Below are positions 18,557-27,204 of a stretch of DNA of 64,000 nucleotides, in pieces. This DNA is from Verrucomicrobiota bacterium (GTDB lineage Bacteria > Verrucomicrobiota > Verrucomicrobiia > Verrucomicrobiales > Verrucomicrobiaceae): contig CAUJJC010000272.1 in NCBI GenBank assembly GCA_963204975.1, positions 32,402 through 96,401 on the forward strand, read 5' to 3'. Positions within the stretch are counted from its first letter, which is position 1. Every line of letters starts with the position of its first letter. The notes beneath the pieces are model-generated. The model ran no database searches. It saw only the letters and a list, made by a program, of their open reading frames with translations, and was not told the DNA's origin. The position numbers and the translations under genes were made by a program.

Positions 18557-20017
18557 ATGAACCGCTTCCAACTTCTCAATCGCCGACACTTCCTGCAGCA
18601 TGCCGTCAGCGGCATGAGCGGCATGGCACTGGCGCAGTTGCTAAATGGTGACGGCTTGCTGAACGCGAACACTTTGCCCGTGCGCCCGAGCATTGATCCC
18701 TCGCAGCCGAATGCGCCACGTGTGCCGCACCTCAGGCCACGGGCGAAGCAGGTGCTGTGCATCTTCTGCTCCGGCGCGCTGAGCCACGTCGATACCTGGG
18801 ACTACAAGCCCGAACTCGTGAAGCGCCACGGCCAGCCGATGCCGGGCTCGGACAAGCTCGTCACCTTCCAAGGCGAGCAGGGGATGCTGACGAAGCCGCT
18901 GTGGGACTTCAAGCCACGCGGCCAGTGCGGCAAGATGATCTCCGACCTGCTGCCCAACATCGCCGAACTCGCCGACGAGATGTGCTTCGTCCACTCGCTC
19001 ACCGCGAAGTCGAACACGCACGGCCCCGCCGAGAACCAGATGAGCACGGGCAGCACGCTCGATGGCTATCCCGGCATGGGCACCTGGGTCACGTATGCCC
19101 TGGGCAGCGAGAACCAGAACCTGCCTGCCTTCGTCGCGATCCCCGATCCGCGCGGCGTGCCGCAAGTCGGCCCCAACCACTGGAACAGCGCGTTCCTGCC
19201 CGCCGTGTTCCAAGGCACCGCCTTCAACGCCGACAAGGCGATCCCGCATCTGCAACGTCCGCCCGCGATCAGCGCGAAGTCCGACGTGGCCGCGCGCGAC
19301 TTCTTGCGGTTCCTCAACGACAAGCACCTCGAGCAATTCCCCGGCGACACCGAACTAGCCGCCCGCATCGCGAGCTATGAACTCGCCGCGCACATGCAGA
19401 TCGAAGCCGCCGAGGTCTCTGATTTGAAACGCGAGTCCGCGATCACGCACAGGCTCTACGGCACCGACGATCCCGATCCGAACCGTTCCGGCTTCGCGCG
19501 CAATTGCTTGCTCGCACGTCGCCTCATCGAGAAGGGCGTGCGCTTCGTGCAGCTCTTCAACGGCGCTTATGCCATGGGCGAAGGCGTGGGCAACTGGGAC
19601 GGTCACAAGACCATCGCCACGCAGTATGCGGTGCATGGTCCGATCCTCGACCGCCCCGTGGCCGCGCTGATTCGCGACATGAAAGCCCGCGGCCTGCTAG
19701 AGGACACCGTCATCATGTTCGTCACCGAGTTCGGCCGCATGCCCACCTTCCAGAAGGGAGCCAACGGTCGCGACCACAATCCGAAGGGCTTCACCGCTTG
19801 GTTCGCCGGCGCCGGAGTGAAGAAGGGCTTCAGCTACGGAGCCACCGACGACTTCGGCTACCAGGCCGTCGATCGCGTCAGCAGCATCTACGAACTCCAC
19901 GGCACCCTGCTCCACCTCCTCGGCCTCGACTTCGACCGCCTCAGCTTCTACCACAACGGCCTCGAACGAAAGCTCACCGACGTGCATGGCTCGGTGATTC
20001 ATGACATCATGGCGTGA
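18557..20017 (+). CDS. DUF1501 family protein, partner of the PSD1 gene
   Basis: A 486-residue protein. The ATG at 18557 is chosen because it opens with LNRRHFLQHAVSG, a twin-arginine signal; the longer frame upstream is read out of the palindromic repeat. Family blocks: FCSGALSHVDTWDYKPEL, FVHSLTAKSNTHGPAENQM, the FARNCLLARRLIEKGVRFVQL block, and TEFGRMPTFQ with GRDHNPKGF, which contain the probable metal ligands of this sulfatase-like fold. It is about 55 residues longer than the DUF1501 protein at 3677-4972 and only loosely similar, so the two pairs are not a recent duplication. Substrate unknown. Confidence 0.92.
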   Translation: MNRFQLLNRRHFLQHAVSGMSGMALAQLLNGDGLLNANTLPVRPSIDPSQPNAPRVPHLRPRAKQVLCIFCSGALSHVDTWDYKPELVKRHGQPMPGSDKLVTFQGEQGMLTKPLWDFKPRGQCGKMISDLLPNIAELADEMCFVHSLTAKSNTHGPAENQMSTGSTLDGYPGMGTWVTYALGSENQNLPAFVAIPDPRGVPQVGPNHWNSAFLPAVFQGTAFNADKAIPHLQRPPAISAKSDVAARDFLRFLNDKHLEQFPGDTELAARIASYELAAHMQIEAAEVSDLKRESAITHRLYGTDDPDPNRSGFARNCLLARRLIEKGVRFVQLFNGAYAMGEGVGNWDGHKTIATQYAVHGPILDRPVAALIRDMKARGLLEDTVIMFVTEFGRMPTFQKGANGRDHNPKGFTAWFAGAGVKKGFSYGATDDFGYQAVDRVSSIYELHGTLLHLLGLDFDRLSFYHNGLERKLTDVHGSVIHDIMA

Positions 20018-20103
20018 GGAGCCGGTCCGCCTTCACACGACCTTCACTGACAATTCACCGTCGAAGGCTCGCCAGCGTGGGCGCGGCCCCCTAGCGTTCC
20101 TGC

Positions 20104-20616
20104 ATGAACGCATCGAACTTTTCTCAGCCATCCAGGCTCTTCAGACGCATCACGAAGCGCGGCCTCATCCTTGTCGCCGCGCTCGGTCTGCTGGCGCAAA
20201 TCATCGCCTTTGCCTGGTATCGTGGGTTCATTCCTTGCTTCGGAGGGGAGGAGCGCGCTTGTCTGCGCGATGCGTTGAACGTTTGGGCGCTGCCTTCCGG
20301 CCTCACGATCATTGCCTCGGGCATCGACGACAGTTCCATACGTCGCTACGCTTTCGATGCAGAGATCGAATTCCCACCGCAGGCAATGGCAGGACTTTTG
20401 AGGGGGCGAATCTTTACGAGGGAGGGATGGTCTGGCGGGACGAAAAGCATTGGCTGTTCGCGAACGATCCTTCACTACCAAGGCTTCCCAGCCACCGAGG
20501 GCTATTCGTGGCAAAGCCTACCAGGATCGACTCCGTGGGACAGGCCCACCTTGACCTGCACGATTTATCTCAACTCGACACATGATCGCGCTTTGGTTCA
20601 GTTTGTCGCGGAGTGA
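20104..20616 (+). CDS. Hypothetical single-pass membrane protein
   Basis: A 170-residue protein with one N-terminal membrane segment after a basic stretch (RRITKRG, then LILVAALGLLAQIIAFAWY), so the C-terminal ~130 residues are probably outside the membrane. The outer part has four cysteines and many aromatic residues, and no motif I recognise. This frame is preferred over an overlapping one (20001-20585) that is rich in Arg/His and has no domain-like features. It lies between a DUF1501 gene and an unrelated small gene; no operon signal. Confidence 0.6.
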   Translation: MNASNFSQPSRLFRRITKRGLILVAALGLLAQIIAFAWYRGFIPCFGGEERACLRDALNVWALPSGLTIIASGIDDSSIRRYAFDAEIEFPPQAMAGLLRGRIFTREGWSGGTKSIGCSRTILHYQGFPATEGYSWQSLPGSTPWDRPTLTCTIYLNSTHDRALVQFVAE

Positions 20617-20671
20617 ACCACGTTCCGGTCGCCTCACCTGCGCACTTTCAAAGCGATGACTTCTGCCTTCA

Positions 20672-21328
20672 ATGCCTGCGATGAACGACTCGACTCAGCC
20701 GCCCGATAAGTTTGCGCACATCAAGCGCGAGTATCAGCCCTTGCTCCATCCGACCAAGGAAAGCTGGGCTGCGGCTCAGGAAGAAATCACCGCCCTGGAA
20801 AAGGAGCAGCGCAGGCGGCTGGAGGCTCAGACTCCAGTGGTGCGATGGGTAAGCGTCTTTGATGAGGATGTGCCTGAAAATGAGATGAGCGATTTCGCCA
20901 CTGCGAATCGAGCGAAGGAGCGGCTGACGGCGGCAGGGATCGCCTGGAAGGAGCGCTACACCTCCCGCGACTGCGAACGGATGGTGGCCGATCCTGAGAG
21001 CCCTGGTGGTTGGTGCTTGGATTTCGGCAGTGTGACCTCACTCGTGATCGAGGTGCCAGAAGCGGACGCGCAGCGGGCCAAACAAGTGATGTCCGAGAAG
21101 GCACCGCCACCAGCCGAACCGCCTGCGCCCATCCAGCGAGAGTTCCGGCCACGGGTTATTCCCTCCCGAGAATCCGTGATCGCGGCACGCGAAGAGATGA
21201 CGGCCTTGGAGCGGGAGATCGGCGAAAACAGCCGGGCAGAGAGCGCTAAGCCTGCAACTGAAAAGCCCGCCGAGGCGGCACCCAAGGCGTGGCGCAACTA
21301 TGGCGGCGAGGACGGCTGGGGCAGCTAG
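20672..21328 (+). CDS. Unknown protein: DUF2007-like core flanked by duplicated segments
   Basis: A 218-residue soluble protein. Two related ~30-residue segments flank a central domain: residues ~13-42 (REYQPLLHPTKESW, then AAQEEITALEKE) and ~152-180 (REFRPRVIPSRESV, then AAREEMTALERE). The middle (ATANRAKERLTAAGIAW to VIEVPEADAQRAKQVM) resembles DUF2007-type putative signalling domains in its helix-then-VPEADAERA pattern. The start may be the ATG at 20672 or the one at 20681. Similarity to DUF2007 is by eye and weak. The function is unknown. Confidence 0.6.
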   Translation: MPAMNDSTQPPDKFAHIKREYQPLLHPTKESWAAAQEEITALEKEQRRRLEAQTPVVRWVSVFDEDVPENEMSDFATANRAKERLTAAGIAWKERYTSRDCERMVADPESPGGWCLDFGSVTSLVIEVPEADAQRAKQVMSEKAPPPAEPPAPIQREFRPRVIPSRESVIAAREEMTALEREIGENSRAESAKPATEKPAEAAPKAWRNYGGEDGWGS

Positions 21329-21407
21329 ACCCGAGACAACTCCATTCATCAAGGTATTAGCCTGAGAGTCCTTGCGCACTTCGCCCTCCCCGAAATAGTG
21401 CGCGGTC

Positions 21408-22943
21408 ATGATAGCCCGCACTTACTCCGCAACGCTCGTTGGGGTCAACGCCGTTGAAGTCGAGATCGAGACCCACCAAGGCGGAGGCGATTTCATGATG
21501 GTGGTGGTCGGGCTGCCGGATGCGGCGGTCAAAGAAAGCCGTGATCGCGTGATCACGGCGCTAACAACGAATGGATTGTTCCTCGGCGATGGGCGGCTGA
21601 CGGTGAATCTGGCTCCGGCGGATCTGAAGAAGGAAGGGCCGGCCTTTGACCTGCCAATCGCGATCGCGCTGGTGGCGAAGATGACGGGCATACCGATGGA
21701 GCTGCTGCGTGAGACGAGCATGGCGGGTGAGCTGGCGCTGAACGGTGAACTGCGGCCTGTGCGTGGTGTGCTGGCGATTGCGCTCGAAGCGCGGGCGAAA
21801 GGCCGCAAGCGTCTGCTCGTGCCGAAGCGCGTGGCCGCTGAGGCGAGTGTGGTGGCGGGCATCGACATCATCGGCGTGTCGCATCTGCGCGAGGCCGTCG
21901 ATTACTTGTCGGGCAAGCAGGAGATCAAACCGGAGCCGTGTCGCGCGGCGGAGTTCTTTGCCGCCGCGAGCAGTTACAGCATCGACTTCGCCGACGTGAA
22001 GGGCCAGCCGCACGCGAAGCGCGCCATCGAAGTCGCGGTGAGCGGCGGGCACAACATCCTCATGGTCGGGCCGCCCGGCACGGGCAAGTCGATGCTCTCC
22101 AAGCGTGTCGCGACCATCATGCCGGGCATGAGCGAGGAGGAGGCTATCGAGACGACGAAGATTCACAGCGCGGGCGGCTTGCTCAGCGAGCAGCAGGCGT
22201 TCATCGCGACGCGTCCGTTCCGTGCGCCGCATCATACGATCAGCGATGCGGGCCTGCTTGGTGGCGGATCGAATCCGGGACCTGGCGAAGTGAGTCTCGC
22301 GCACAACGGCGTGCTGTTTCTCGATGAGCTGCCAGAGTTCCGTCGCAGCACGCTGGAGGTGATGCGACAGCCATTGGAGGATGGCAAGGTGACCATCGCT
22401 CGCGCAGCAGCGACCGTTACCTTCCCCGCGTCGTTCATGCTGGTGGCGGCGATGAACCCGTGCCCGTGCGGCTACTACGGCGACCTCAAACGCGAGTGCC
22501 GCTGCGGTGCGCCCGTGGTGCAGAAGTATCGCCAGCGCATCAGCGGTCCCTTGCTCGATCGCATCGATTTGCATGTGGATGTGCCCACGGTGGAATACAA
22601 AGAACTGTCCTCCGGCGCAGCGGGTGAATCATCGGCTGACATTCGCGAGCGCGTGGTGCGCTGCCGCAACATCCAGGCCGAGCGCTTCAAGAAGGACGCC
22701 GGCATTCACACCAACAGCGCGATGACCTCGCGCCTGATGAAGAAGCACTGCGAACTCGAGGCCGAGGGCGCGCACTTCCTGGAGCATCAGATGGGCGAGA
22801 TGAACTTCTCCGCCCGCGCCCATGATCGCATTCTCAAGGTCGCCCGCACGCTCGCCGACCTCGGCGGTCGCGAGATGATCTCGTGCGATGACGTGATGGA
22901 AGCCGTGCAGTATCGCACGCTTGATCGGAAGCTGTGGGTGTGA
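21408..22943 (+). CDS. comM: ComM/YifB family magnesium-chelatase-like AAA+ ATPase
   Basis: A 511-residue protein of standard length. The N-terminal ChlI-like domain has the NLAPADLKKEGPAFDLPIA block. The AAA+ core has Walker A GPPGTGKS at about 221-228 and Walker B LFLDELPEF, followed by the cysteine-rich MNPCPCGYYGDLKRECRC insertion and a C-terminal Mg_chelatase_C domain with FSARAHDRILKVARTLADL. ComM-type helicases help branch migration during natural transformation in Vibrio and related bacteria, so the symbol is by family. It converges with the kinase gene, with 14 bp between stops. Confidence 0.93.
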   Translation: MIARTYSATLVGVNAVEVEIETHQGGGDFMMVVVGLPDAAVKESRDRVITALTTNGLFLGDGRLTVNLAPADLKKEGPAFDLPIAIALVAKMTGIPMELLRETSMAGELALNGELRPVRGVLAIALEARAKGRKRLLVPKRVAAEASVVAGIDIIGVSHLREAVDYLSGKQEIKPEPCRAAEFFAAASSYSIDFADVKGQPHAKRAIEVAVSGGHNILMVGPPGTGKSMLSKRVATIMPGMSEEEAIETTKIHSAGGLLSEQQAFIATRPFRAPHHTISDAGLLGGGSNPGPGEVSLAHNGVLFLDELPEFRRSTLEVMRQPLEDGKVTIARAAATVTFPASFMLVAAMNPCPCGYYGDLKRECRCGAPVVQKYRQRISGPLLDRIDLHVDVPTVEYKELSSGAAGESSADIRERVVRCRNIQAERFKKDAGIHTNSAMTSRLMKKHCELEAEGAHFLEHQMGEMNFSARAHDRILKVARTLADLGGREMISCDDVMEAVQYRTLDRKLWV

Positions 22944-22957
22944 GCATTCCGTTAGGC

Positions 22958-25357
22958 TCACGGCTTCGCCCGTGCCAGCTTTTGCAAGTCTGGGAGCTGA
23001 AGCTGGAGGGTTTTCATTAACTGCTCGCTCTCTGATGTGTGTCGGCGTTCAGACCCGAGAGTATTTAAGTCGGCAATCGCACGCTCGATCTCCCTCAGCA
23101 GCCTTTGTCCCGTCTCGGGTGGCGGCACGGTTGTGGCATAAGCCTGGAGCGTCTCGGTCACGTAGTGCTGACGAAGGCGGGCCGCCTCCACCACGGCGGC
23201 AGCGGCTTCTGTCTGGAGCTGCGACAGAGCCGGATAGTCGCGTGCCAATTCGAGGGCGGACTGCGCTGCCGCATCGCCCCACTGGATGGCCTTTTCAAAA
23301 GCCGCCGTGGCGGATTGGGCGCTGCCTTTTCCCAAGCTGGCGGCGGTCGATGCCAGCGTGCGACCATTGAGGCTGAGCGAGCGCCGCAGACGGACATCCA
23401 AGGGGCTGGACGCGAGCATTTGCTCCAGCAGGCGGCGCTCTTGCAAAAGGCCCTCCTGCGCCTCTTTCCATTGCCCCAGGTCACCGCGTGCCGAGGCCTG
23501 CTTGGCGAGGCTGCCAGCGAGATGCCGCGAAGACCGCTTTCCATCTGCCAATCGAAGCCAGAGGGCGACCGCTGCGGAGTAATTCGGCAAGGCCAACGCG
23601 GGCTGCGCTTCGTGCATGGCCACGTCCCCAAGACGCTCGTGGGCGATGGCGAGCAGGTCCGGTGGTGCCTCGCGAGCCTGTAACAGATCGAAGGCAGATT
23701 GATACCATGCCTTGGCCTTGGGCCAGTCCTCCAGGAGTTGATACGCCAGCCCGATGCGGTCCTTGGCCTGAGCCAGATCGCTATGGACGGAAGCAACGCC
23801 AGGATATTTTTCCGCGCGCTTTTCGAGATGGCGGTGGAACTCGGTGAAGAGCTTGAGCGCCTTGGCATAATCGCCCTCGGCCACGGCGATCAGGCCCGCA
23901 TTGTGATAGGCGGCTGCGCGGTTCCTTTGCTGCTCATCGGTGTCCTGGCGTTCGTCGAGTTTTTCGAAATAGCTGATGGCTTGCTCGGCGGGATGCTTGA
24001 GCACGCCTGCTTGATTCACGGCATCAAGGCGGTCCCGCAGATCATAGATGATGTCGTTGATCAAACCCTCGGCGGTGAGGCGGGCGGTGTCGGCAGTCTT
24101 CCGCGCTGCCTCGGCCGCCAGACGAGCCTGGGACTCGGCATCGCGTGCAGCCAGGGCTTTTTGTTTTTCCTGCTCGGCGAGCTGGCGTTGAGCGGATGCT
24201 TCATCGCGAGCGGCTTCGGCGGCGGACTTCTGCTGAAGGGCTGCGTTGCGTTGCTCGCGAGCGTCATCGCGGGCAAGCTCGGCTTCGTGCCGAGCCACCA
24301 CTGCTTCCTGGCGCTGCCAGATGGCTAGGATGCTGCCGCTGACAATTGAGATGAGCAGCAAAACCACGAGCCAGTGGCGCTGCACGAACCGAGTGGCGGC
24401 GTAGCCGAGGGTGTAGGGTCGGGCCTCCACGCACTGCCGGGCAAGGAAGCGGCGCAAGTCGCGAGCGAGGCTGGCTGCGGATTCATAGCGAGCATCGGGC
24501 TGGCGTTGCAGCGTGCGTCGGATGATCCAGTCCAAGTCGGTTCCTGTGCTGGTGCTCGGCGCAGGCTCGTCAGCACTGGTGGCTTCGGGCGGCATCGCCC
24601 CGGCGACCATCTTGTAAAGCATCACGCCGAGTGAGAACACATCGGACGGGGCCAGGACTTCGCGCCCTGCCATTTGCTCGGGGCTGGCGTAGCCACGGGA
24701 GTAGCCCACCAAGTAGGGCGTGCCAGGTGCCAGCGATGCGGAGTCGCTGATGTCGCGCGCGATTCCCCAGTCGATGATCTTCACTGCGGGACTGGCATCG
24801 GGCAAGGTGGTGACCAGCACGTTGGCAGGTTTGAGATCGCGATGAACGACGAGACGAGCGTGTGCAAAAGCGAGGCCGTGGCAGACCTGGATGAAGGGCT
24901 CCAGCTTGTCCGGCCAACGACTTTTTTGGGCGCACCAGTCCGTTATGTGAATGCCGTTCTCCACATACTCCATCGCATACCAGGGGACGCCGTCCTCATC
25001 GCCACCATCGAAGTAGGCGACGATGGCGGCGTGGCCGTGGAGCTTGCGGAGGAAGTCCCGTTCTTTGGTAAACCGCGCGACAATCAGATCCGTCTCCGCA
25101 CCTGCTCCGCGCTGAGGGCATTTGATAACGACACGCACGCCATACTTCAAATGCCGGGCGAGGCGCACCACGCCCATGCCGCCCTGCTGCTCCTCGGACA
25201 AGGGCGCGGACTCGTCCCACTCGTATCGATCTGCGAGACGGCTGAAGTCTAGCATAGGAACCACCAGCCGCTGCATCTCGGACGACGGATGGTGAGCACG
25301 CATGGCGCGGAGTTCATCCGTCCCATACTTCGTGGTTGGTCGATCCGTCTCGTTCAT
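22958..25357 (-). CDS. Transmembrane Ser/Thr protein kinase with C-terminal TPR-like region
   Basis: A 799-residue Hanks-type kinase. The kinase domain covers about residues 40-310: glycine-rich loop EEQQGGMGVVRLA, Lys in VVIKCP (about 75), catalytic loop VVHRDLKPANVLV (about 171), and IIDWGIAR, where the usual DFG is DWG (about 194). One membrane segment follows (HWLVVLLLISIVSGSILAIW, about 325-345). Outside the membrane there is a charged coiled coil (DEASAQRQLAEQEKQKALAA) and then helical repeats of TPR type to the end. It is the last gene of a minus-strand operon, 11 bp behind the lipoprotein gene and close to a sigma-FHA gene, so it likely transmits an envelope signal to that sigma factor. 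The N-terminal ~40 residues are unassigned. Confidence 0.92.
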   Translation of the reverse strand: MNETDRPTTKYGTDELRAMRAHHPSSEMQRLVVPMLDFSRLADRYEWDESAPLSEEQQGGMGVVRLARHLKYGVRVVIKCPQRGAGAETDLIVARFTKERDFLRKLHGHAAIVAYFDGGDEDGVPWYAMEYVENGIHITDWCAQKSRWPDKLEPFIQVCHGLAFAHARLVVHRDLKPANVLVTTLPDASPAVKIIDWGIARDISDSASLAPGTPYLVGYSRGYASPEQMAGREVLAPSDVFSLGVMLYKMVAGAMPPEATSADEPAPSTSTGTDLDWIIRRTLQRQPDARYESAASLARDLRRFLARQCVEARPYTLGYAATRFVQRHWLVVLLLISIVSGSILAIWQRQEAVVARHEAELARDDAREQRNAALQQKSAAEAARDEASAQRQLAEQEKQKALAARDAESQARLAAEAARKTADTARLTAEGLINDIIYDLRDRLDAVNQAGVLKHPAEQAISYFEKLDERQDTDEQQRNRAAAYHNAGLIAVAEGDYAKALKLFTEFHRHLEKRAEKYPGVASVHSDLAQAKDRIGLAYQLLEDWPKAKAWYQSAFDLLQAREAPPDLLAIAHERLGDVAMHEAQPALALPNYSAAVALWLRLADGKRSSRHLAGSLAKQASARGDLGQWKEAQEGLLQERRLLEQMLASSPLDVRLRRSLSLNGRTLASTAASLGKGSAQSATAAFEKAIQWGDAAAQSALELARDYPALSQLQTEAAAAVVEAARLRQHYVTETLQAYATTVPPPETGQRLLREIERAIADLNTLGSERRHTSESEQLMKTLQLQLPDLQKLARAKP

Positions 25358-25368
25358 GCGTCGGCGGC

Positions 25369-26040
25369 TTAACGAGGCAACACGACAGGTGCCATGTCCA
25401 GCAGTGCCGCCGTGGAGGTGCGCCTGCCGAGGCTGATGGGTGCGAGGGCATCTGGATCAATGCTGCCAGGGATGGTGATGCGGGCGTCCTTGGGCAAACT
25501 CGCCGCAGGCACATCGAGATCGAAGGTGCTGCGGGCAACGTGCGCACCCTCCGCAGACAAGCGGCCGAACGTGACGCTGGGAGGCTCCGAAGGGCTGCGC
25601 ACGACCACGGCCACCTTGTCCCAGGCTTTGAGAATCGAGGCCACGGCCTCACGGCGCTCTGCTTCATCGAGAAGGCGCGCGGCCCGTGCGGCGGCGGCAC
25701 GATCAGGCATGGCGGCAATCGCCTTGCGCTGTGGTTCGTGCAGGGCGCGCAGGCGCACGAGTTCGATGGATACGAGAGCATCGAACTTTCGCCGCAGGGC
25801 AAGTGCGATGAGGTCCCTCTCGGCATCCTGAAGCGTGCGGCGCGTGCGGATCACTTTGGCCACAGCCACGACATCGCTCAGCCGGAGTGGCTGTGAGGGT
25901 GAGAGATGAACGGCGGTCACTTCGTCACGACCAAACATGGGCTGATCGAGATCTTCTTCACTCAATGGTGTCACCACGCATCCCGACAGGCCGCACGCCG
26001 CGCCGATCAGCCAGAGGTGCGATGGCAGTCGCGTGATCAT
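25369..26040 (-). CDS. Putative lipoprotein in the kinase/sigma-FHA operon
   Basis: A 223-residue protein with a signal peptide ending in a lipobox (LIGAACGLSGC, Cys at about 21), so it is probably a membrane-anchored lipoprotein. The remainder is rich in Ala/Arg/Glu with helical segments (LQDAERDLIALALRRKFDAL) and a short beta-rich end; no family recognised. Its ATG overlaps the stop of the sigma-FHA gene (ATGA), and the kinase gene follows after 11 bp. Context suggests a periplasmic partner or sensor of the kinase, but this is inference only. Confidence 0.75.
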   Translation of the reverse strand: MITRLPSHLWLIGAACGLSGCVVTPLSEEDLDQPMFGRDEVTAVHLSPSQPLRLSDVVAVAKVIRTRRTLQDAERDLIALALRRKFDALVSIELVRLRALHEPQRKAIAAMPDRAAAARAARLLDEAERREAVASILKAWDKVAVVVRSPSEPPSVTFGRLSAEGAHVARSTFDLDVPAASLPKDARITIPGSIDPDALAPISLGRRTSTAALLDMAPVVLPR

Positions 26041-27164
26041 TCGCCTGAGGCATCCAGAAACACGAACTCGGCCACACCAGCGCGGATGACGTCGCCATTG
26101 ACGAGCAGCCTGGACTGAACGGCTCCGAGATCATTGACCTCCACGGGATTGGTCGCACTCCGGTTCGTGAGGAGGAGGAATTCGCCTTCGGGTGCCACCT
26201 GGAAGTGCTCGCGGCTCACCCCCGACAGGCCCATCACCTGCCAGGCAGCCTGGGCACCGCGGCCCACCGTCCAGCCGGAATCAATCACCCGGCACTCCAC
26301 GCTGCGATCACGGAGCAGCACCAGCACGGGCTTGTCATGCAGAGCGGGATCGATCTGGTAGCGCAGCCTCTCGATCATGAGGAGACGATCCTGGACGCCC
26401 CGGAGATCGGGCTGCTGAATATCGCCCGCATCAGGATAGGCACGGAGTTTTCGCACCAGGGCTTCGTTGGCCTCGGCACCCGAGGGCTGGAAGACCGTGG
26501 TATCGCTCGCCTCTCTCGCATAATGATCAGCGCTGATCACGAGGATGGCACGCCGGAGCTGCTCCAGGAAACGATCACGCCTCTGGTAGGCTACATTGAG
26601 GTTGGTGTGAAACACCTTGGCCACATAGGCGGCTTCGTAGCGATCCAGCACATAGCCATGCAGCGCATCGAACTCCGCGTGGCTGTATTTGCTGCGCACG
26701 CGGTCGAGGGCCACATCGAGCACAGCCAGCTCCAGCCGAGCTTCATCGGCATCCTTCATCACCGCTTCTTCAAGATCGAGTTCCGGGATGGAAAGAAAGT
26801 CCGAAAGGCAACGCCCGTCCGCGCCGGGAATCGGTGCATCGAGGGACTCGCCGAGGCGCTTGGCATTGCTCGCGCGGCGGCGGAAGGCACGATGAATTTC
26901 GAAGCGCACGATGGAGAACACCCAGGTCCTGAACTTCACGCCATCGCGGCGATGATACATCCCGGTGGCGAGCATTTCGAAGACCTTGGACATGGTCTCC
27001 TGCACCACGTCCATGGCCTCACTTTCATCCAGCCCGTGACGCCGGGCAAAGGCGATGATCTGAGGTGCCAGCCACACGTAGAGATCGTGGCAGTCGCGGC
27101 GGCTCTGGTCTCTGCCGCGCAAGCGGTCCACCAAGGTGTAGCGAGTGTTGTTGTCGGCGCTCAT
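26037..27164 (-). CDS. ECF-type RNA polymerase sigma factor fused to a C-terminal FHA domain
   Basis: A 375-residue protein. Sigma region 2 spans about residues 20-100 (LYVWLAPQIIAFARRHG, AMDVVQETMSKVFEML, then VKFRTWVFSIVRFEIHRAFRRR). Region 4 lies at about 150-205 (LDVALDRVRSKYSHAEFDAL, then AAYVAKVFHTNLNVAYQRR as the helix-turn-helix). The last ~90 residues form an FHA domain: WTVGRG, SGVSREHFQV, LLTNRSATNPVEVND, then LLVNGDVIRAG. FHA domains bind phosphothreonine, and a Ser/Thr kinase is encoded in the same operon. I infer that phosphorylation controls sigma activity. The acidic patch that usually reads DAED in region 2.2 is here EAMD. The gene overlaps the lipoprotein gene by four bases and follows the HEAT-repeat gene by 40 bp. 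Confidence 0.88.
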   Translation of the reverse strand: MSADNNTRYTLVDRLRGRDQSRRDCHDLYVWLAPQIIAFARRHGLDESEAMDVVQETMSKVFEMLATGMYHRRDGVKFRTWVFSIVRFEIHRAFRRRASNAKRLGESLDAPIPGADGRCLSDFLSIPELDLEEAVMKDADEARLELAVLDVALDRVRSKYSHAEFDALHGYVLDRYEAAYVAKVFHTNLNVAYQRRDRFLEQLRRAILVISADHYAREASDTTVFQPSGAEANEALVRKLRAYPDAGDIQQPDLRGVQDRLLMIERLRYQIDPALHDKPVLVLLRDRSVECRVIDSGWTVGRGAQAAWQVMGLSGVSREHFQVAPEGEFLLLTNRSATNPVEVNDLGAVQSRLLVNGDVIRAGVAEFVFLDASGE

Positions 27165-27204
27165 GATGCAGAACCGGCCAGGGTCACGGGTTTTAGGACA
27201 GGAA

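Noticed and set aside
18216-18560. 114-residue frame in the intergenic region
   Set aside because: Read out of the palindromic repeat; not protein-like.
20001-20585. 194-residue frame overlapping the hypothetical membrane protein
   Set aside because: Arg/His-rich, no hydrophobic segment; the overlapping frame at 20104 has a clean membrane helix.
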